A stretch of 64,000 nt of DNA from Salegentibacter echinorum (GCF_900129445.1 NZ_FQVT01000006.1:62001-126000), one strand, 5' to 3'; shown: positions 26,970-36,319, counted from the stretch's first letter. The notes: generated by a model not told the origin, from the letters alone. A program made the numbers and translations.

Positions 26970-27230
26970 ATACAATATTCATTTTTTTTAGATGAACAAC
27001 ATCTCCTAATAGATAAATGACGAGTATTCGTCGTTGCTTTTAAAGATTAGAGTTCAAAATTGGCTGCTATATTAATTTTAATGTTAAAACATAAAACTTT
27101 TCTTAATTAAAATATTGCAAATGCTAGAAAAAGCATAATAAATTAGTATAACTGTAACGTATTGATATCGCTTTAAACACCGTTTTTATAGGAATTTTTA
27201 TTAGAATTAGAGGTGAAAAGATCTTTTGCT

Positions 27231-27238
27231 TATATTTG
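27231..27238 (+). promoter_or_regulatory. -7 promoter element of the epimerase gene
   Basis: TATATTTG fits the Bacteroidota -7 consensus TAnnTTTG exactly. It lies 21 bp before the ATG at 27260, leaving a leader of about 15 bases. No clear -33 TTG was found at the normal spacing. Confidence 0.55.
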
Positions 27239-27241
27239 TCT

Positions 27242-27254
27242 TATGTACAACATA
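27242..27254. promoter_or_regulatory. Palindromic operator at the epimerase transcription start
   Basis: TATGT-ACA-ACATA is a perfect palindrome lying 3 bp after the -7 element, therefore on the expected +1 site, and 5 bp before the start codon. This position is typical for a repressor that blocks promoter clearance. Confidence 0.6.
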
Positions 27255-27259
27255 TAGAG

Positions 27260-28429
27260 ATGAGGTATTCAGCATTATTTAAGGAAGAATTATTAGAAAA
27301 CGTTATTCCCTTTTGGGAGAAATACTCTTTAGATAAGGAGTTTGGAGGCTATTTTACTTGTTTAACTGAAACAGGTGAGGTTTATGACAGCGATAAATTT
27401 ATATGGTTACAGGGGCGCCAGGCCTGGATGTTTTCCTATTTATATAATAACGTGGCTCAGAAAGATGAGTGGTTAAAAATAGCGAAAAAGGGTATAGACT
27501 TTTTAATAAAGCACGGAATGGATGCCGATGGAAACTTCTATTTTTCAACTACCCGTGAAGGTAAGCCCCTGGTTCAACCTTACAATATTTTTTCAGATTG
27601 TTTTGCGGCTATGGCTTTTGGCCAATATGCTAAAGCTACTGGTGATAAGGAAGTTCAAAAGCTGGCTAAACAGACTTACTTAAATATTTTAGATCGAAAA
27701 GATAACCCCAAAGGGAAGTACGAAAAAAGCACTGGGAACAGACCTTTGAGAAGTTTCGCACTTCCTATGATTCTTTCTAATTTGGTTTTAGAGCTGGAAG
27801 ATATTCTTTCTGAAGATGAAATTCAGCAAACCATAGACTTTAGTGTAAAAGAAGTGATGGATACTTTTTTGCAGGAAGAAAACGGACTCATATACGAATC
27901 CCTCAATCCCGACGGAACTACTAGTGATAGTTTTGAAGGCCGCTTAATTAATCCCGGTCACGGCCTGGAAGCTATGTGGTTTATGATTGCTATTGCAGAA
28001 CGAAACAACGACACACAGTTGATTAATAAAGCCGTAAAAACAATGTTGAATATCCTGGATTTTGGCTGGGATAAAGAACACGGCGGCATCTTTTATTTTT
28101 TGGATGTTAAAGGACACCCAACGCAACAATTGGAATGGGACCAGAAATTATGGTGGGTACATTTAGAAGCCCTGGTTGCTTTGTCGAAGGCCTATTTGCA
28201 TACTAAAGATGATAAGATTTGGGCGTGGTATGAAAAAGTGCACGATTATACCTTTAAGCGCTTTCCCGATCCCGAAAACGGAGAATGGTTTGGCTATTTA
28301 AACAGGCAGGGAGAACCACACTCATCCTTAAAAGGAGGAAAGTGGAAAGGTTGTTTCCACGTACCCCGGGGACTATTTCAATGCTGGAAAACTTTCGAAA
28401 AAATAGAAGCAGAAGGAATTCAGGAATAA
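27260..28429 (+). CDS. nanE: N-acyl-D-glucosamine 2-epimerase (AGE/renin-binding protein family)
   Basis: This 389-residue cytoplasmic enzyme interconverts ManNAc and GlcNAc, the step after the sialate lyase. The ATG at 27260 is preferred over a TTG at 27236 because the latter overlaps the promoter and operator. The (alpha/alpha)6-barrel pattern is clear. The catalytic-site motifs are [10 protein letters not shown] (Arg53), [12 protein letters not shown] (His234) and KGCFHVPRG (His367), with the spacing of the two catalytic histidines known in animal AGE. Bacteroides fragilis uses this epimerase type in its nan operon instead of the E. coli NanE fold. Related enzymes such as cellobiose or mannose epimerases are less likely in this setting. 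Confidence 0.92.
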   Translation: MRYSALFKEELLENVIPFWEKYSLDKEFGGYFTCLTETGEVYDSDKFIWLQGRQAWMFSYLYNNVAQKDEWLKIAKKGIDFLIKHGMDADGNFYFSTTREGKPLVQPYNIFSDCFAAMAFGQYAKATGDKEVQKLAKQTYLNILDRKDNPKGKYEKSTGNRPLRSFALPMILSNLVLELEDILSEDEIQQTIDFSVKEVMDTFLQEENGLIYESLNPDGTTSDSFEGRLINPGHGLEAMWFMIAIAERNNDTQLINKAVKTMLNILDFGWDKEHGGIFYFLDVKGHPTQQLEWDQKLWWVHLEALVALSKAYLHTKDDKIWAWYEKVHDYTFKRFPDPENGEWFGYLNRQGEPHSSLKGGKWKGCFHVPRGLFQCWKTFEKIEAEGIQE

Positions 28430-28567
28430 AATAACAGAGCATAGAAAAGAGAGAATATAAGGAGTAAGTAATCTTGAAGACGCAACCCGGTTTGACCTGT
28501 TTATTCCGCAAATATTACGCTTTAAAACATTTTTAAATAGCTCTTAAACATAAATTGATATTTTAAT

Positions 28568-28582
28568 TCATGCATAACATTA
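28568..28582. promoter_or_regulatory. Degenerate operator-like site overlapping the GH20 start codon
   Basis: TCATGCATAACATTA matches TTATGTATAACATAA at 12 of 15 positions and includes the ATG at 28570. It may be a weak operator or chance; no promoter was identified with it. Confidence 0.25.
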
Positions 28583-30612
28583 TAAAATTAATCGCTGTTC
28601 TTTTATCGATTTTGACTGGTGGATCTGGCTATGCTCAAACAATCGATTTAGAGGAAAAATATCCTATAATTCCGACCCCTCAAAAAATCCAGTATGGTAA
28701 AAGTGAATTGCAATTTAAATCGTTCCAAATTCTTGCTTCTGAATTTTCGTCTGAAACCAATCAGTTAATCACATTCTTTGAAAACAACGGGATTTCAGAA
28801 GCCGCAGACGGTGTGAAAATTGAATTCATAAAGGACTCTATTCCTGTTCCAAATGCCGAAGAAGCTTATAAACTGCATATTGATTCTGGAATTAAAATTT
28901 GGGCTACTACTTCAAAAGGGGCATTTTACGCCATAAAATCCCTTCAGCAAGTTTTTAGACATCAAGCTAAAAACGGCGTATTGCCGCAATTGGAAATAAC
29001 AGATTGGCCGGCATTCAAGATTAGGGGATTTATGCACGATACCGGCAGGAATTTTCAATCTGTTGCCCAGTTAAAAGAACAACTTGAAGTGCTTTCCCAT
29101 TATAAATACAATATTTTTCATTGGCATTTGACCGATGATCCAGGTTGGCGTTTAGAAAGTAAATTATATCCGCAACTTCAAGATGAAGCAGCAACCTCAC
29201 GGGACAAGGGCAAATACTATACTCAAGAAGAATTTAAAGAGGTACTGGCCTTTTGCAAGTCGAGACATATTACGGTGATACCGGAATTTGATATCCCGGG
29301 GCATTCAAGAGCTTTTAGGAAAGCTATGGGGTTTGAATCGATGAAAGACAAAAGAGCGCTTCCTGTGCTGTTGGATTTGTTTGATGAACTAGCTGGTTTG
29401 GCGAGCCCAGAAGAGATGCCCTATATTCATATTGGTACCGATGAGGTACGCAATGAGGAAGAATATGTATCCAATGACTTTGTTCCAAAAATTATGGAAC
29501 GGGTTAAGGCTCACGATAGAGAGATTATTGTTTGGAAGGAAGGTATTCACGTAGAAGAAGACGCTACTTCTATTAATCAACTATGGGCGCAGCACAGCCA
29601 AAGGGAAGGTCATCGATTTATAGATTCCCGCGCTAATTATATTAATCACCTGGATCCTTTTGCAGGGATGGCACGTTTGTTTTTTCAACAACCAGCAAGA
29701 CAGCCACAGGGCGATTCTCTGGCTCTGGGCGGGATTTTAGCAGCCTGGCCAGATAATAAGGTTGCCAATGAACGTGATATCTTAAAGCAAAATCCTATTT
29801 ATCCGGCCATGGTTTTTTATGCAGATGCTATATGGAATGGAAGAGCAGAAAATAAGCTGGATTACTGGGCTAAACTACCGCCTACTGGCTCCCAGGAACT
29901 TCAGGAATTTCAAACTTTTGAAGAAAAAGTAATTAGGCACAGAGATCTTTTTTTTAAAGAAAAAGAATTCCCGTATGTAAAGCAGACTAATTTAAGATGG
30001 AATATCATTGGTCCTTTTGAGCACGAAGGTAATGTTGATTTGCGTTTCCCCGTTGAAGATACTATAAAATCCTCCTATACTGTAGCTGGAAAAAATTATG
30101 AATGGTCTCAACCTATAGTGGGCGGTACCATTCATTTTAAACATTTTTTTAATTTCCCGGCCTTAACGAAGGATAGAACGGGTACTTTTTACGCCTATAC
30201 GGAAATCTATTCTCCAAATGATCGCGTACAGGATTTTTGGATAGGTTTTCAGGGTTGGTCACGGTCTGGAGGCAGGCGGGTGGGGCCATTTCCAGGTCAG
30301 GGAGAATGGCATACTACCAACCCGAAGATTTGGGTGAACAACATTGAAATTGCACCGCCAGTTTGGAAGCAACCAAATTTGGGCACAAATACAGCCGAGA
30401 TTCCATTTATTGACGAAGATTATTTCTATAGAGCTCCCACTAAAATAGCTCTTAAGAAGGGCTGGAATAAAGTACTTTTAAAAATTCCTCAGGATAATAA
30501 CTCGTGGAAATGGATGTTTACCTGCGTACCTGTAAACATTCAACCTCACGGAATACAAGAAGAAAAGGAATTGAAGTTTAAAGCAGTTTTAAATGAAAAG
30601 TCAAACCCCTAA
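28570..30612 (+). CDS. GH20 beta-N-acetylhexosaminidase with C-terminal beta-rich domain
   Basis: This 680-residue secreted enzyme has a signal peptide ending near GSGYAQ (residue 23) and a GH20b N-domain (YPIIPTPQKIQYG). The GH20 barrel shows MHDTGRNF, HWHLTDDPGWRLE, PEFDIPGHSRAF and the catalytic pair in HIGTDEVRN (D291-E292). It is followed from about residue 490 by a beta-rich domain (WNIIGPFEHEGNVD, KGWNKVLLKI) of the kind seen on several Bacteroidetes hexosaminidases. The neighbour order GH20, sialidase, GH20, O-acetylesterase recalls the Bacteroides thetaiotaomicron sialoglycan locus around BT0455-BT0461. It probably acts on GlcNAc or GalNAc exposed after sialidase and beta-galactosidase. 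Confidence 0.92.
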   Translation: MHNIIKLIAVLLSILTGGSGYAQTIDLEEKYPIIPTPQKIQYGKSELQFKSFQILASEFSSETNQLITFFENNGISEAADGVKIEFIKDSIPVPNAEEAYKLHIDSGIKIWATTSKGAFYAIKSLQQVFRHQAKNGVLPQLEITDWPAFKIRGFMHDTGRNFQSVAQLKEQLEVLSHYKYNIFHWHLTDDPGWRLESKLYPQLQDEAATSRDKGKYYTQEEFKEVLAFCKSRHITVIPEFDIPGHSRAFRKAMGFESMKDKRALPVLLDLFDELAGLASPEEMPYIHIGTDEVRNEEEYVSNDFVPKIMERVKAHDREIIVWKEGIHVEEDATSINQLWAQHSQREGHRFIDSRANYINHLDPFAGMARLFFQQPARQPQGDSLALGGILAAWPDNKVANERDILKQNPIYPAMVFYADAIWNGRAENKLDYWAKLPPTGSQELQEFQTFEEKVIRHRDLFFKEKEFPYVKQTNLRWNIIGPFEHEGNVDLRFPVEDTIKSSYTVAGKNYEWSQPIVGGTIHFKHFFNFPALTKDRTGTFYAYTEIYSPNDRVQDFWIGFQGWSRSGGRRVGPFPGQGEWHTTNPKIWVNNIEIAPPVWKQPNLGTNTAEIPFIDEDYFYRAPTKIALKKGWNKVLLKIPQDNNSWKWMFTCVPVNIQPHGIQEEKELKFKAVLNEKSNP

Positions 30613-30620
30613 AAGAATCA

Positions 30621-30633
30621 ATATGTAACATAT
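30621..30633. promoter_or_regulatory. Operator-like palindrome with short spacer before the lipoprotein sialidase
   Basis: ATATGTAACATAT has the same TATGT and ACATA half-sites as the other operators but only one base between them instead of three. It lies 84 bp upstream of the preferred sialidase start. The changed half-site phasing makes binding by the same regulator doubtful. Confidence 0.35.
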
Positions 30634-30716
30634 AAAACCTTTCACCCAATTTTATAATATTAAACTTAACGCTAGTCTATATGAAGAATAACGATGCAAT
30701 TTTAAATTTAAAACTT

Positions 30717-31829
30717 ATGAGAAACTTTATAATATTGTTCGCCAGTTTTGCTTTTTTTAGCTGTGGCGCCCAGAAAAGCCAGGTTCCTTCCGCTTTTCAC
30801 GAAGGTGTGGAAAATTATCAAAACCTTTTTGACGCCCGAGAGCAGGAAGGCGTGGAATGCTATCGAATTCCCGCTTTAATCACTGCACCAAACGGAGATC
30901 TTATTGCTGCCATAGATGAACGAATTCCCGGTTGTGCCGATTTGCGCGGTAGTAAGGATATCAATATCGTGCAACGAAGAAGTACCGATAATGGTAAGAC
31001 CTGGACCGATATCGAGACGGTGATCGATTTTCCTTACGGCCAGTCCGCTTCAGATCCGTCAATGATCGTGGATGAAGAAACCGGTGATGTTTTCCTTTTT
31101 TATAATTTTATGGATCTGGACAAAGAAAAAGATGTGTACTACCTGCACGTTATGAAAAGTAGTAACAACGGTAAAACCTGGAGCGAACCGAAGGATATTA
31201 CCTCGCAAATTTCAAAGCCTGAATGGCATAAGGATTTTAAATTTATCACTTCGGGCCGTGGCATCCAAACCCAGGACGGTAGATTGCTGCACACCCTGGT
31301 AAGGCTTAAGGAAGGTGTTTACCTCTTTGGAAGTGACGACCACGGTGAAAACTGGTTTTTGATCGATAGCCCGGTGAACCCGGCCGACGAATCTAAAGTA
31401 ATGCAACTTGCCGATGGCAGATATATGATTAATGCCAGGGTAAACACTGGTGAAGGATTGCGTTATGTTCATATTTCTGATGATAAAGGCAAAACCTGGG
31501 AAACGCATGCAGAGCCCCAGTTGGTAGATCCCGGGAACAACGCCAGTATTGTGCGCTATTCCTCAAAAGCTGAAGGCGATAAGCAGAACATCCTGTTATT
31601 TTCTAACTCAAATAGCAAAGAAGGACGTGAAAACCTTACGGTGCGTGTGAGTTACGACGAGGGCGAGAGCTGGGACGATGGCACAATAATCTATCCGGGC
31701 GGCACAGCATATTCAGATATGACCGTGCTTAAAAATGGCGACATCGGCATATTTTTTGAAAAAGACGGTTATAAGGAAAATGCTTTTATAAGCTTTCCAT
31801 TAAAAATGTTAACGAAAAATAAGCGTTAA
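30717..31829 (+). CDS. nanH: Lipoprotein exo-alpha-sialidase, GH33
   Basis: This 370-residue sialidase is predicted to be lipid-anchored. The ATG at 30717 gives a signal with lipobox FFSC (Cys16), whereas the in-frame ATG at 30681 adds 12 polar residues. It shows CYRIPALI with the catalytic Arg, DLRGSKDINI, five Asp-boxes (STDNGKTW, SSNNGKTW, SDDHGENW, SDDKGKTW, SYDEGESW), SDPSMIVDEET, and the Tyr region in TAYSDM. It resembles NanH of Bacteroides more than the first sialidase at 5861 does. G+C is a little higher (about 47 % in samples) than in the neighbouring GH20. The O-acetylesterase that would widen its substrate range is encoded two genes downstream. Confidence 0.93.
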   Translation: MRNFIILFASFAFFSCGAQKSQVPSAFHEGVENYQNLFDAREQEGVECYRIPALITAPNGDLIAAIDERIPGCADLRGSKDINIVQRRSTDNGKTWTDIETVIDFPYGQSASDPSMIVDEETGDVFLFYNFMDLDKEKDVYYLHVMKSSNNGKTWSEPKDITSQISKPEWHKDFKFITSGRGIQTQDGRLLHTLVRLKEGVYLFGSDDHGENWFLIDSPVNPADESKVMQLADGRYMINARVNTGEGLRYVHISDDKGKTWETHAEPQLVDPGNNASIVRYSSKAEGDKQNILLFSNSNSKEGRENLTVRVSYDEGESWDDGTIIYPGGTAYSDMTVLKNGDIGIFFEKDGYKENAFISFPLKMLTKNKR

Positions 31830-31858
31830 GATAGTAACAAATTTGTTTTAGAATTGAG

Positions 31859-31893
31859 CCAGCATTTTTCTGAAGAAGAATGCTGGTTTTTTT
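31859..31893 (+). terminator. Terminator after lipoprotein sialidase
   Basis: A 12-bp stem CCAGCATTTTTC / GAAGAATGCTGG (one wobble) has a TGAA loop and is followed by seven T. Confidence 0.85.
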
Positions 31894-32347
31894 ATTTCTG
31901 AAGAAATACTCTCGTAAATCAACAACCTTGATTTAGGATAGAAGAAATGATTCCGACAAATTTCGTTATTTCGAGACAAGCCTGCGTGAATTAAAGCTGT
32001 GGCTATCACCCCGCGATTAAAGTAAGCTTTCGGTACTAAAACCAGAAACATTTTAAAACCAAGAAGTTTTAATTATAGTAAAAATGAAAGAAAATTTGTT
32101 TATTCTGAAGCTTCGGTTAATTTTTTTTGCCTATTCAAAGAAGTCGCGAATTGAATCCTTTTTTGAAAAAGATGACTACAAGAAATATTGCTTTATACGC
32201 TTTTCTTTAGGTTGAATTCTTGGCTGGGACTTGTATGTATAAGGTAACAACAAATGAAATACAACAACAATGACATTGTCTAATTAAGTAAAGAAACGAA
32301 ACTTTTATAAAGATTTTAGTTGAAAATTAGTAAGCAACTGAAATTTT

Positions 32348-32360
32348 TACATATAACATT
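32348..32360. promoter_or_regulatory. Weak operator-like site before GH20
   Basis: TACATATAACATT keeps the right half of the palindrome but not the left (10 of 13 to TATGTATAACATA). A -7-like TAACTTTA follows at 32384-32391. It may be a half-site. Confidence 0.25.
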
Positions 32361-32416
32361 TTTACATTAAAAACATTTAATACTAACTTTAGCAACTAAC
32401 TTAAAAACCCAGTAAC

Positions 32417-34096
32417 ATGAAAAAAATTGTAAGTTTTCTATGTTTAGTAACTCTTCTGGTGGCCTGTGATAGCGGGAAAACCTATGAAGAATACAAAGAC
32501 GTAGAAAACACGGAAGCCGATTACCCAATAATCCCGCTTCCCAAGAAAATGGAAACGGCAAATGGCCGGTTTCTCATTGATGGAGAAACAAAGATTTATG
32601 CGGGCGATAAGCTCGAGCAGGAAGCAGATCTTTTAGCCGAAATGCTTTCAACCGCTTCTGGAAAAAGTATTTCCCAGAAAGCTAAAGAGGATAAAAAAGC
32701 CCACGGTATTTTTTTAAATTTAGATGAGAAACTGGAGGAAGAAGGTTACACGCTAAACGTGACTTATGATAAAATTGAAATAACAGGAAAAAATGCTAAA
32801 GGTGTTTTTTATGGAATTCAGTCTTTAAGAATGCTTATGCCGCCACAAACTGAAACAGAAGCGGTTTCAGAATTAAGTATTCCGGCAGTAAGCATAGAGG
32901 ATGCACCAAGATATGTTTATAGAGGAATGCATTTAGATGTGGGAAGACATATGTTTCCGGTAGATTTTATCAAGAAATATATAGATCTTTTAGCCTTGCA
33001 TAAAATGAACCGGTTCCATTGGCACCTTACCGAAGATCAGGGTTGGAGGATAGAAATTAAAAAATATCCAAAACTTACCGAGATTGGTTCAGTGAGAAAA
33101 GAAACCATGGTAAAAAAGAATTTCGACCCTTATAAAGGTGATGGTGAGGAATATGGCGGATTTTACACTCAGGAGGAAGTGAAAGAGGTTGTGGCTTACG
33201 CCCAGGAGAATCATATTGTAATTATTCCTGAAATTGAGATGCCTGGTCACGCCCGCGCTGCCCTTGCAGCTTACCCAGAGCTTGGTAACGATACCGGACC
33301 TTATGAAGTGGCTACCACCTGGGGTGTTTTTGACCAGATTTATGCACCAAAAGAAGAAACTTTCGAGTTTTTAGAAAACGTACTTTTGGAAGTTATGGAG
33401 CTCTTTCCAAGTGAATATATTCATATTGGAGGTGATGAAGCGCCTAAAACCGAATGGGAAAATAGCGCCCAGGCTCAAAAAGTAATTAAGCGGGAAGGTC
33501 TTGAGAATGAACACGAACTACAAAGTTATTTCATACAGCGTATGGAAAAGTTTCTTAATAAACACGGAAGACAAATTATTGGCTGGGATGAAATCCTGGA
33601 AGGTGGTTTAGCTCCCAATGCTACCGTGATGTCCTGGCGTGGTTCTCAAGGTGGGATTGATGCTGCAAAACAGGGACACGATGTAGTAATGACGCCAAAC
33701 ACACATCTTTATTTCGATTATTATCAGTCTAAAGATGAAGGTGAGCCATTTGGGATTGGCGGATTTATCCCGGTTGAAAAAGTTTATTCCCTAAATCCTA
33801 CGCCCAAAGAATTAAGTAAAGAAGAGGCAAAACATATTCTTGGAGCCCAGGGAAATATCTGGACAGAGTATATGAAAACAACAGATCACGTAGAATATAT
33901 GGCTTTACCAAGAATGTCTGCCCTGGCCGAAGTAAGCTGGACTCCCCAGGATAAAAAAGATTGGGAAGATTTCAAATCGAGATTGGAAGTACTCGCCAAA
34001 AGATATGATGCTTTAGGCTACAACTATGCAACTCACGTTTTTGAAGAAGGGGTGAATAAGAACAATGAGGAAGGTAAAGAAAAAGAAGCGGAGTAG
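32417..34096 (+). CDS. GH20 beta-N-acetylhexosaminidase lipoprotein
   Basis: This 559-residue lipoprotein (lipobox LVAC, Cys17) has a GH20b domain (YPIIPLPKKME, GVFYGIQSLRML). Its canonical GH20 barrel has HLDVGRHMFP, HWHLTEDQGWRIEI, PEIEMPGHARAAL, the catalytic pair in HIGGDEAPK (D340-E341), GWDEILEGG, MSWRGSQGG and a final GAQGNIWTEY. It is the classical chitobiase-like beta-hexosaminidase and the best intact model for what the remnant at 17521-18242 used to be. It ends with a Lys/Glu-rich tail of about 20 residues. A strong terminator follows, so the gene is probably its own transcription unit. Confidence 0.95.
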   Translation: MKKIVSFLCLVTLLVACDSGKTYEEYKDVENTEADYPIIPLPKKMETANGRFLIDGETKIYAGDKLEQEADLLAEMLSTASGKSISQKAKEDKKAHGIFLNLDEKLEEEGYTLNVTYDKIEITGKNAKGVFYGIQSLRMLMPPQTETEAVSELSIPAVSIEDAPRYVYRGMHLDVGRHMFPVDFIKKYIDLLALHKMNRFHWHLTEDQGWRIEIKKYPKLTEIGSVRKETMVKKNFDPYKGDGEEYGGFYTQEEVKEVVAYAQENHIVIIPEIEMPGHARAALAAYPELGNDTGPYEVATTWGVFDQIYAPKEETFEFLENVLLEVMELFPSEYIHIGGDEAPKTEWENSAQAQKVIKREGLENEHELQSYFIQRMEKFLNKHGRQIIGWDEILEGGLAPNATVMSWRGSQGGIDAAKQGHDVVMTPNTHLYFDYYQSKDEGEPFGIGGFIPVEKVYSLNPTPKELSKEEAKHILGAQGNIWTEYMKTTDHVEYMALPRMSALAEVSWTPQDKKDWEDFKSRLEVLAKRYDALGYNYATHVFEEGVNKNNEEGKEKEAE

Positions 34097-34128
34097 ATCT
34101 TAAACGGATTATTCTAAAATTAACTTTG

Positions 34129-34168
34129 AACTCCTTTTCTGATCTATTTGGAAAAGGAGTTTTTTTTA
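34129..34168 (+). terminator. Terminator after GH20 lipoprotein gene
   Basis: AACTCCTTTTC pairs with GAAAAGGAGTT (11 bp, perfect) and is followed by a run of eight T. Confidence 0.88.
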
Positions 34169-34224
34169 CTTTTAGGTATTCGTAAGGACTAATGCTAAGC
34201 GTAAATTTTATAAAATAATTTATA

Positions 34225-35778
34225 ATGAAAAGAACTATCAAAACACAAGAAAACCATCTTTACAAAATCGGTAAAAACATAAATTATTTTATACGTCTTT
34301 CTATTTTTCTACTATTTTGCTTTTCGGCACAAGCCCAACTTTCCTTAGCCGATATTTTTACCGATAATATGGTACTTCAACGAAAGGAACCCATTCATGT
34401 ATGGGGCACTGCCAAACCTGGGGAGAAGATAATTGTTAAATTTTCTTCGGAAGAAAAAGAAACCATCAGCAGGCCAGATGCTTCCTGGGAAATAGTATTA
34501 TCAGCAAAAAACGCAAATGTAAATCCGCAAAAACTGAAAATTTCTTCTGAAACAGAACAATTGGAAATAAACAATATTTTGATTGGCGATGTCTGGTTAT
34601 TAACCGGCCAATCGAATATGGAATGGCCACTAAAGAATGAAAAACATTATTCCGAAGAACAAAAACAACTGGCTGGCGATAAACTTAGGTTTTTTAACCC
34701 TACTTATGTCGGCAAGGGAGTTTATTCAGAAAGTTTTAAAAAAGAAGATCTCAAAAACCTTAATGCGCAAGATTTTTATAGGGGAAACTGGGAAGTAAGC
34801 GGGAGTAAAAACACCGGGGAATTAAGTGCCATTGGTTATTACTTTGCCAAAGAATTAATTGCTTCAGAAGAAATACCCATCGGACTCATAAACCTGGCTA
34901 TTGGCGGAGCGCCCATTGAAGCCTTTATAGCCGAGGAAGATTTGCAGTCAAATTTCAGTAAAAAAATAGGTGGAAATTGGCTTAAGAACAATGAGTTACC
35001 GGTTTGGATAAGGGAACGTGGTGATCAAAATGTAGGGCATTTAAAAGACATCCCTGAGGCCGGGCCCAATCACGGTTACAAACCCGGATTTGCCTACAAA
35101 GCGGGAATTAAACCTATTAAAAAATTTCCTATTACCGGAGTGCTCTGGTATCAGGGGGAAAGTAACGCCCAGGAAATGGAACGGGTAAAAGAATATAAAG
35201 ATTTGCAAAAATTGCTTATTGAAAATTATCGCAATAGCTGGCAAAAACCGGAGCTTCCGTTTTATTGGGTAGGATTGTCTTCTATAGATACCCTAAACTA
35301 TAAATCACATTTTTGGCCAGAATTCCGTAATCAACAGCTTTTACTGGTGGATGAAATGGAAAACGTTGGAATGGCGGTAAGTACAGATGTGGGTGCAAAA
35401 AATGATGTACATCCCCGGGATAAAAAAACTGTGGGAAAGCGGCTTTCCCGTTTGGCATTAAATGAAGTTTATGGCAATGACATTATTGTTTCCGGACCTA
35501 TACCAAAGTCGGCTGAATTTAAAAACGGCAAAATTTATATTACTTTTAAGTCGGTTGGAAATGGCTTGAGAACTCGTAATAATGGGCAGTTAAAAGGTTT
35601 TTCGGTAAACGGAAAATCGGGTGTTAAAGCGAGAATCAAAGGAAACCAGGTGATTATTGAAGCTAAAAAGAAACCTGATTTTGTCTATTATAACTGGCAG
35701 CCCTGGGCTATAGGAACTTTAATAAACAAAGAAGGCTTGCCGGCTCCAACATTTAAGCTAAAAATATTAAAAAAATAA
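34225..35778 (+). CDS. nanS: Sialate O-acetylesterase (SASA/SGNH type)
   Basis: This 517-residue secreted esterase removes O-acetyl groups from sialic acids so that sialidases and the lyase can act. After an N-terminal signal (ending near FSAQAQ, residue 37), a beta-domain starts with LADIFTDNMVLQRKEPIHVWG. The catalytic SGNH block I (LTGQSNMEW, nucleophile Ser) comes next. LAIGGAPIEAF, GVLWYQGESNA and the catalytic Asp-His pair in DVHPRDK follow. It ends with a beta-region FVYYNWQPWA, typical for the family. It lies between GH20 and the small membrane protein, next to the transporter. Acetylxylan or other esterase activity is possible but unlikely here. Confidence 0.92.
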   Translation: MKRTIKTQENHLYKIGKNINYFIRLSIFLLFCFSAQAQLSLADIFTDNMVLQRKEPIHVWGTAKPGEKIIVKFSSEEKETISRPDASWEIVLSAKNANVNPQKLKISSETEQLEINNILIGDVWLLTGQSNMEWPLKNEKHYSEEQKQLAGDKLRFFNPTYVGKGVYSESFKKEDLKNLNAQDFYRGNWEVSGSKNTGELSAIGYYFAKELIASEEIPIGLINLAIGGAPIEAFIAEEDLQSNFSKKIGGNWLKNNELPVWIRERGDQNVGHLKDIPEAGPNHGYKPGFAYKAGIKPIKKFPITGVLWYQGESNAQEMERVKEYKDLQKLLIENYRNSWQKPELPFYWVGLSSIDTLNYKSHFWPEFRNQQLLLVDEMENVGMAVSTDVGAKNDVHPRDKKTVGKRLSRLALNEVYGNDIIVSGPIPKSAEFKNGKIYITFKSVGNGLRTRNNGQLKGFSVNGKSGVKARIKGNQVIIEAKKKPDFVYYNWQPWAIGTLINKEGLPAPTFKLKILKK

Positions 35779-35804
35779 ATGCCGAAAAGCTGTAAATACC
35801 AATT

Positions 35805-36101
35805 ATGATCAAAATTTTGTCCTCAAAAAGATTATTCTATCTAAGCCTAATCATTTTAGGATATTTTGGTTTTTTATATTTAAACGCAAAGGTTTTAAAA
35901 TGGAATAGTTTATTCCTTCAGTTTATAGTGGAATTATTTACTATCCTTTTATTGGTAGGACAAGTGGGGTTGCTTGTTATCGCAGCTATACATTGGAAAA
36001 AAGATAAATTTTCAATAAAAACATACGCCTTTTGGGCGCTATTGATTTTATTGCTCAATAGCTTTTGGACAATTGGATTATGGGTAATGTCAAGAATTTA
36101 A
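35805..36101 (+). CDS. Small three-helix membrane protein, paralogue of the one at 12397
   Basis: This 98-residue protein has three predicted membrane helices (about 8-28, 36-60 and 72-95), with the loop HWKKDKFSIK between helices 2 and 3. No known family is recognised. It matches the product of 12397-12702 from end to end without gaps at about 40 % identity by eye. It sits 26 bp behind the sialate O-acetylesterase gene, so it is probably co-transcribed with it, and is followed by the sialic acid transporter. A role as accessory membrane protein is possible but unproven. Confidence 0.75.
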   Translation: MIKILSSKRLFYLSLIILGYFGFLYLNAKVLKWNSLFLQFIVELFTILLLVGQVGLLVIAAIHWKKDKFSIKTYAFWALLILLLNSFWTIGLWVMSRI

Positions 36102-36319
36102 AGTATCATCGTTCAGCTTAAAAAATTGCGAACAAAATTTAAAGTTTTTCTGCTTGCTCAACAATCGAGATTTAAATGCTCCGAAACTTCTTCGAAATTA
36201 AACTCCGCTTATATTCACGAGGGCTTTTCCTGACGTAGTTTATTCTAATGTAATTTTAAGAGTGAACGTCAAGTAGCCACAATTTTAAAAAACCAAGGAT
36301 AAATCATGAAAATATGTAT

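Larger units (their letters stand above)
26915..27259. other. Divergent control region, SusC2 (minus) and epimerase (plus)
   Basis: A very A/T-rich 345-bp gap with two copies of the TATGT-N3-ACATA palindrome, one near each gene, and -7-like elements for both directions. No RNA gene or ORF is seen between them. Confidence 0.5.
31830..32416. other. Intergenic 587 bp: terminator, then promoter region of GH20
   Basis: Apart from the terminator at left and a weak operator-like site at right, it is A/T-rich with no supported gene. A short minus-strand open frame inside overlaps the terminator and has no family features. Confidence 0.45.

Noticed and set aside
27236-27259. TTG start for the epimerase
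   Set aside because: It overlaps the -7 element and operator; ATG at 27260 matches the family N-terminus.
30717-31829. Foreign origin of the second sialidase from its higher G+C
   Set aside because: Samples are about 47 % G+C, but parts of the neighbouring GH20 gene reach the same value, so the contrast is too small to claim transfer.
31848-32051. Minus-strand frame of 67 codons in intergenic DNA
   Set aside because: Overlaps a clear terminator and has no recognisable feature.
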